Of a stretch of 5,747 bases of DNA, positions 5,062-5,747 are shown piece by piece (within the stretch, counting starts at the first letter, position 1; the number at the start of each line of letters is the position of its first letter). This DNA is from Zymomonas sp. (GTDB lineage: Bacteria > Pseudomonadota > Alphaproteobacteria > Sphingomonadales > Sphingomonadaceae). Location of the stretch: contig JAIYAJ010000299.1 of NCBI GenBank assembly GCA_027489105.1, positions 1 through 5,747 on the forward strand. Reading direction: 5' to 3'. The translations under genes and the position numbers were made by a program. The notes beneath the pieces are model-generated. The model searched no databases, was not told where the DNA came from, and worked only from the letters and a program-made list of their open reading frames with translations.

Positions 5062-5747
5062 TCAGGCGATGACGATTTCGGCCAATATGCCGTCGAGCAG
5101 GAGCGCGCCCGCGTCGGTCACGCGCAACTGCCCGCCGTTCAGGGTAACCAGCCCCTGGCGGTCAAGCCGGGCGACGGCGCGCTCGTCGACAAGTGCCTCG
5201 ACCGATAGACCGGAGAGGCGAGCGATGCGGGAGAGATCGACGCCCTCGACCAGGCGCAGCCCCATGATCAGCGCCTCCTGCGCGCGTTCGCGCCCGCGCA
5301 GCCTGTCTTCCACCTCGATGCCATGGCCGATCTCGCCGACCCGCCGCAGCCAGTTCTCCGGCTTTTTGCGCCGGGCCGTAGCGATCCCGTCGCGGCGCCC
5401 ATGCGCCCCGGGGCCGATCCCGGCATAATTTCCGTAGCGCCAATAGGTCAGATTGTGCCGGCTCTCGGCACCGGGCCGGGCATGGTTCGAAGTTTCATAG
5501 GCAGGCAGACCGGCGACGGCCATCCGCGCCCGCGTCGCTTCGAACTGAAGCGCGGCGGCATCGGGATCGAGCGGTACCAGTTCGCCGCGCGCGAACCGCG
5601 TCGCGAATTGCGTGCCGGGCTCGATCGTGAGCTGGTAGAGCGAGACATGCTCGGTCCCGAAGGCGAGCGCCTGTTCGAGCTCCGCGAGCCAATCATCGAG
5701 GCTCTGCTCCAGCCGGGCATAGATCAGGACGATGCTGACCAGGTCGA
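5062..5747 (-). CDS. hemW: Radical SAM family heme chaperone HemW, C-terminal part (start outside window)
   Basis: The frame is open from the right edge and ends at TGA 5064-5062, giving 228 visible codons including the stop, of an expected 380-390. HemW is a HemN-like radical SAM protein now regarded as a heme chaperone rather than a coproporphyrinogen oxidase. Visible family blocks are TEHVSLYQLTIEPGTQFA, GLPAYETSNHARPG, SRHNLTYWRYGNYAGIGPGAHGR, and the HemN C-terminal domain with EALIMGLRLVEGVDLSRI and a winged-helix-like end GLVTLNGGQLRVTDAG. The iron-sulfur cysteine motif lies in the missing N-terminal part and cannot be checked. Near the edge the segment SIVLIYARLEQ (5736-5704) differs from the form I recall in relatives, FDLIYARPGQ, losing an aspartate and the PG pair. 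The rest is well conserved. The gene points toward the small membrane ORF, with 124 bases between. Confidence 0.93.
   Translation of the reverse strand, partial: DLVSIVLIYARLEQSLDDWLAELEQALAFGTEHVSLYQLTIEPGTQFATRFARGELVPLDPDAAALQFEATRARMAVAGLPAYETSNHARPGAESRHNLTYWRYGNYAGIGPGAHGRRDGIATARRKKPENWLRRVGEIGHGIEVEDRLRGRERAQEALIMGLRLVEGVDLSRIARLSGLSVEALVDERAVARLDRQGLVTLNGGQLRVTDAGALLLDGILAEIVIA

Overview
The window is a high-GC stretch of chromosome, most likely from an alphaproteobacterium of the sphingomonad type. This is inferred from the codon bias, from protein sequence style, and from the order LpoA-like lipoprotein <-> rsmI - yraN - gshB with hemW close by, which I recall as common in that group. 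No database was consulted. Most of the window is housekeeping sequence. I see no CRISPR array, tRNA, rRNA, transposase, integrase or recognisable defence system.

Layout: (1) positions 3-284 hold the C-terminal end of a LacI-family regulator on the + strand, ending three bases from a convergent gene. (2) From 3588 down to 288 the minus strand carries a probable operon: rsmI (16S rRNA methyltransferase), an unrecognised two-helix membrane protein, yraN (UPF0102 nuclease-fold protein), gshB (glutathione synthetase) and a DedA-family membrane protein. (3) A periplasmic-binding-fold lipoprotein of the 'penicillin-binding protein activator' (LpoA-like) type runs on the + strand from 3601 to 4785. 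It diverges from rsmI with only 12 bases between the start codons. (4) A strong GC stem-loop at 4813-4844 closes that gene against a 27-codon membrane-peptide ORF on the minus strand (4854-4937). (5) The C-terminal part of hemW (heme chaperone, radical SAM family) fills the right end on the minus strand, with two dyad sequences between it and the small ORF.

The least ordinary region is 2280-2696. There the usual rsmI-yraN junction is interrupted by a lower-GC gene with codons rare in its neighbours (TTA, CTA, AGA). Its stop codon overlaps what looks like a TTG start of yraN, so yraN appears to have been captured into translational coupling with an acquired gene. The second point of interest is the 27-residue single-helix peptide downstream of hemW, which has a clear ribosome binding site and is too short for usual annotation cut-offs. 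Neither amounts to a demonstrated new system; both can be tested by comparative genomics.
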